From Shewanella eurypsychrophilus (lineage in GTDB: Bacteria; Pseudomonadota; Gammaproteobacteria; Enterobacterales; Shewanellaceae), in assembly GCF_007004545.3 (NCBI RefSeq), contig NZ_CP045503.2, forward strand, positions 714,501 through 778,500: a DNA stretch of 64,000 nt, written 5' to 3'. Positions 62,508 through 64,000 of this stretch are shown piece by piece. Position 1 is the first letter of the stretch; every line of letters begins with the position of its first letter. The position numbers and the translations under genes were made by a program. The notes beneath the pieces are model-generated. The model saw only the letters and a program-made list of their open reading frames with translations, made no database searches and had not been told where the DNA came from.

Positions 62508-62945
62508 ATGTATAATACGACGAAAACGACGATATGGTACGGCGAATTAAGAACTGCGCAGGGCAATGCGATTGTCATTCATGACAAACAGTTTCCCGAC
62601 GCTCAAGCTGGGCGAATCTATCTCTATAATGCCGTTAGAGACTCGATTATCGAATATGCTGAAGAGATAGTGTCTGGCAATTTGCATGATCTCGATAAAG
62701 CAAAAATTAAAGCCGCCGAAGATACTTATGGTGCGGCGTGGGACTCGGCTCGTTCGGAGTTTATGGAGAGGCATCAGGGCTGGGTTGATGCGAATGCGAC
62801 TAAGCATAAGCCTCTTATTACCAAGGGAAAAGCCAAATCAAAAAAGCGTGATGAGGTCGCAACGACCTCATCAGATAACGAACCTGGTTCTGAGAGTCTG
62901 GACAGAGAGTTTGCTAATGGTTGGTCCGGTGGGCTAGAAGAATAG
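62508..62945 (+). CDS. Hypothetical protein
   Basis: A 145-residue soluble protein. The N-terminal ~75 residues start YNTTKTTIWYGELRTAQGNAIVIHDKQFP and look like a small alpha/beta domain. The C-terminal part is Lys/Ser/Glu-rich and probably disordered (KGKAKSKKRDEVATT). AAGGG lies 11 nt before ATG 62508; TTG 62499 is an alternative. Not recognised. Confidence 0.6.
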   Translation: MYNTTKTTIWYGELRTAQGNAIVIHDKQFPDAQAGRIYLYNAVRDSIIEYAEEIVSGNLHDLDKAKIKAAEDTYGAAWDSARSEFMERHQGWVDANATKHKPLITKGKAKSKKRDEVATTSSDNEPGSESLDREFANGWSGGLEE

Positions 62946-62975
62946 TTTTCCCAAGACTTGCCTGTCGAAAGAATT

Positions 62976-62993
62976 TAATACCAATCGGTATAA
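62976..62993. repeat. Short ATACC...GGTAT palindrome
   Basis: TAATACCAATCGGTATAA resembles the termini of the MITE-like element at 18005-18269 and the site at 28754-28770. Only the terminal palindrome is present here. Confidence 0.5.
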
Positions 62994-62999
62994 GAGCCT

Positions 63000-63029
63000 A
63001 GCGCCTAAAGCCTAGGCGCTTTTCTTTTT
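63000..63029. terminator. Terminator between hypothetical gene and galM-type gene
   Basis: AGCGCCTA (63000-63007) and TAGGCGCT (63013-63020) form an 8-bp stem with a 5-nt loop, followed by TTTCTTTTTC on the plus strand. It may also serve the convergent epimerase gene. Confidence 0.85.
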
Positions 63030-63034
63030 CTGTA

Positions 63035-64000
63035 TTAAAACTCATAACGGCTGATATGGTGGTATACCTCGCCTGGTTTGATCCAAGGGTTGGTAGCAAG
63101 AGAGACCTGATTTGCTGCATCAGGTAGTTGCTGAGGCTCAAGACAAATGCCTTGATGCTGCTTGAGAACCTGACCAGCTTTCCCCGGATTTCCCTGTAGA
63201 AAGTTAGCACCGTATACCTGCACGCTAGGTTGATTGGTGTAGAGCGTCATAGTTCGACCTGAAGTAGCAGCGCTTAATGTCCCAAATCGCGTGAGTTCAG
63301 AGCCTGTATTTCCTGTCAGGTAGCAGTGATCAACCCCTGAAGTCGAAGTGAACGCCTTTGCATTTTGCATAATAGAGAAGGACTTACTCTGGCGACAATC
63401 GAAAAGTGTGCCCTTTACATCACAGATCCCCGTTGGAATACCGGTTTCATTTAGCTCAAGCAGTTTGGTGCTGTCTATTTGTAGATGATGTTCACTATTA
63501 CTCTGTGAACCGCTTCCCTCAAGATTGAAGTAGCTGTGTTGAGTCAGGCTAATGGGGCAGGCCTTATTGACGGCTGCAAAGATCTCCATATAGAGGTTAT
63601 TACCGACTAAGCGGTAATCTAACTGGATATTACATTGCCCAGGAAATCCCATATCGCCATCTGGACTGATCAAATTTAGGCGGATACCATCGGGAAGCTG
63701 GCCCATATGCCATTGTTTACGGTTAAAGCCTTCTGTACCGCCATGTAAGCAGTTTCCTGACTGGTTAATATCCAACTGATATGCTTGACCTTCGAAGCTC
63801 ATTTTTCCATTCGCAACACGATTAGCATACCTTCCAGCAATCGCGCCTAGGTGAGCATCTTGTTTCAAATAGTCTTCAACCGAGTCACATCCCAGTACAA
63901 TATTACTGCGATCTTCATGACGATCCGGCGTCCACAATGAGCGAATTATTCCCCCTAAGCTCAATACTTCGGCAGCGATCACGCCATTATCAATGATGAC
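63035..64000 (-). CDS. Aldose 1-epimerase (mutarotase), 5' end outside the window
   Basis: At least 321 codons of a GalM-fold protein that interconverts alpha and beta anomers of hexoses. Visible blocks are IAGRYANRVANGKM, LHGGTEGFNRKQW with the catalytic His region, TQHSYFNLEG with the second His, GVDHCY, VQVYGANFL and GICLEPQQLPDA with the catalytic Glu. The frame stays open to the window edge (VIIDNGVIAAEV), so the true start lies beyond 64000. No sugar operon context is visible. Confidence 0.88.
   Translation of the reverse strand, partial: VIIDNGVIAAEVLSLGGIIRSLWTPDRHEDRSNIVLGCDSVEDYLKQDAHLGAIAGRYANRVANGKMSFEGQAYQLDINQSGNCLHGGTEGFNRKQWHMGQLPDGIRLNLISPDGDMGFPGQCNIQLDYRLVGNNLYMEIFAAVNKACPISLTQHSYFNLEGSGSQSNSEHHLQIDSTKLLELNETGIPTGICDVKGTLFDCRQSKSFSIMQNAKAFTSTSGVDHCYLTGNTGSELTRFGTLSAATSGRTMTLYTNQPSVQVYGANFLQGNPGKAGQVLKQHQGICLEPQQLPDAANQVSLATNPWIKPGEVYHHISRYEF

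Overview
This window looks like chromosome from a marine gammaproteobacterium of the genus Shewanella (inference). The grounds are an octaheme tetrathionate-reductase-type cytochrome, an OmcA/MtrC-type decaheme lipoprotein, two nrfC/nrfD-type quinol-oxidising modules, a NorR-controlled norVW pair, a metJ/metB-metL/metF cluster with met boxes, and a uvrA / MFS / ssb arrangement. No rRNA, tRNA or CRISPR array was recognised.

Left part (1-9 kb). The end of an nrfCD-type operon (1-1134) is followed by an accessory island. The island starts with a minus-strand group II intron with its reverse transcriptase (about 1583-3742). Next comes an AT-rich block bounded by an 18-bp perfect inverted repeat (3824-3841 and 7952-7969). 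The block carries a two-TM plus macro-domain protein like the ThsA effector of type II Thoeris, a type II-A retron (predicted msr-msd RNA, nucleoside-deoxyribosyltransferase-like effector, retron RT), and a broken IS4-family transposase. About 230-270-bp structured repeats flank the island, one inverted copy on the left (1285-1520) and three direct copies on the right (7996-8834). The ThsA-like/retron pair is the most interesting item in the window.

Centre-left (9-22 kb). A convergent thioredoxin-like membrane protein and a MOT1-type molybdate/sulfate permease precede an anaerobic respiration operon on the minus strand (monoheme cytochrome c, DUF3373 beta-barrel, octaheme cytochrome) with an FNR-type promoter. 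Then comes norVW, with three NorR half-site pairs and a sigma-54 promoter upstream. A MITE-like element, an SDR with a divergent LysR, and a TraF-like outer-membrane protein follow.

Centre (22-42 kb). The methionine regulon is here: metJ divergent from metB-metL, with metF further on, and met boxes visible at both promoters. Small genes follow (RcsF-like lipoprotein, GFA, CWC, PIG-L deacetylase, YHYH protein, Ntn hydrolase with divergent LysR, two paralogous STAS-like proteins, FAD oxidoreductase), then the DEAD-box helicase DeaD and an M28 peptidase.

Right part (42-64 kb). uvrA and MFS-ssb are divergent across a large palindromic-module repeat array. Next are two paralogous LysR regulators flanking a decaheme cytochrome gene, and a second nrfBCD-type operon with a tetraheme cytochrome behind a textbook class II FNR promoter. 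The window ends with a DUF2059 protein, an M9 collagenase, a quinone oxidoreductase, a small hypothetical protein and a truncated aldose 1-epimerase.

Three intergenic arrays of short palindromic modules joined by CTCG/CGAG linkers (21.7, 27.0 and 45.4-46.1 kb) are a second feature that the genes do not explain.
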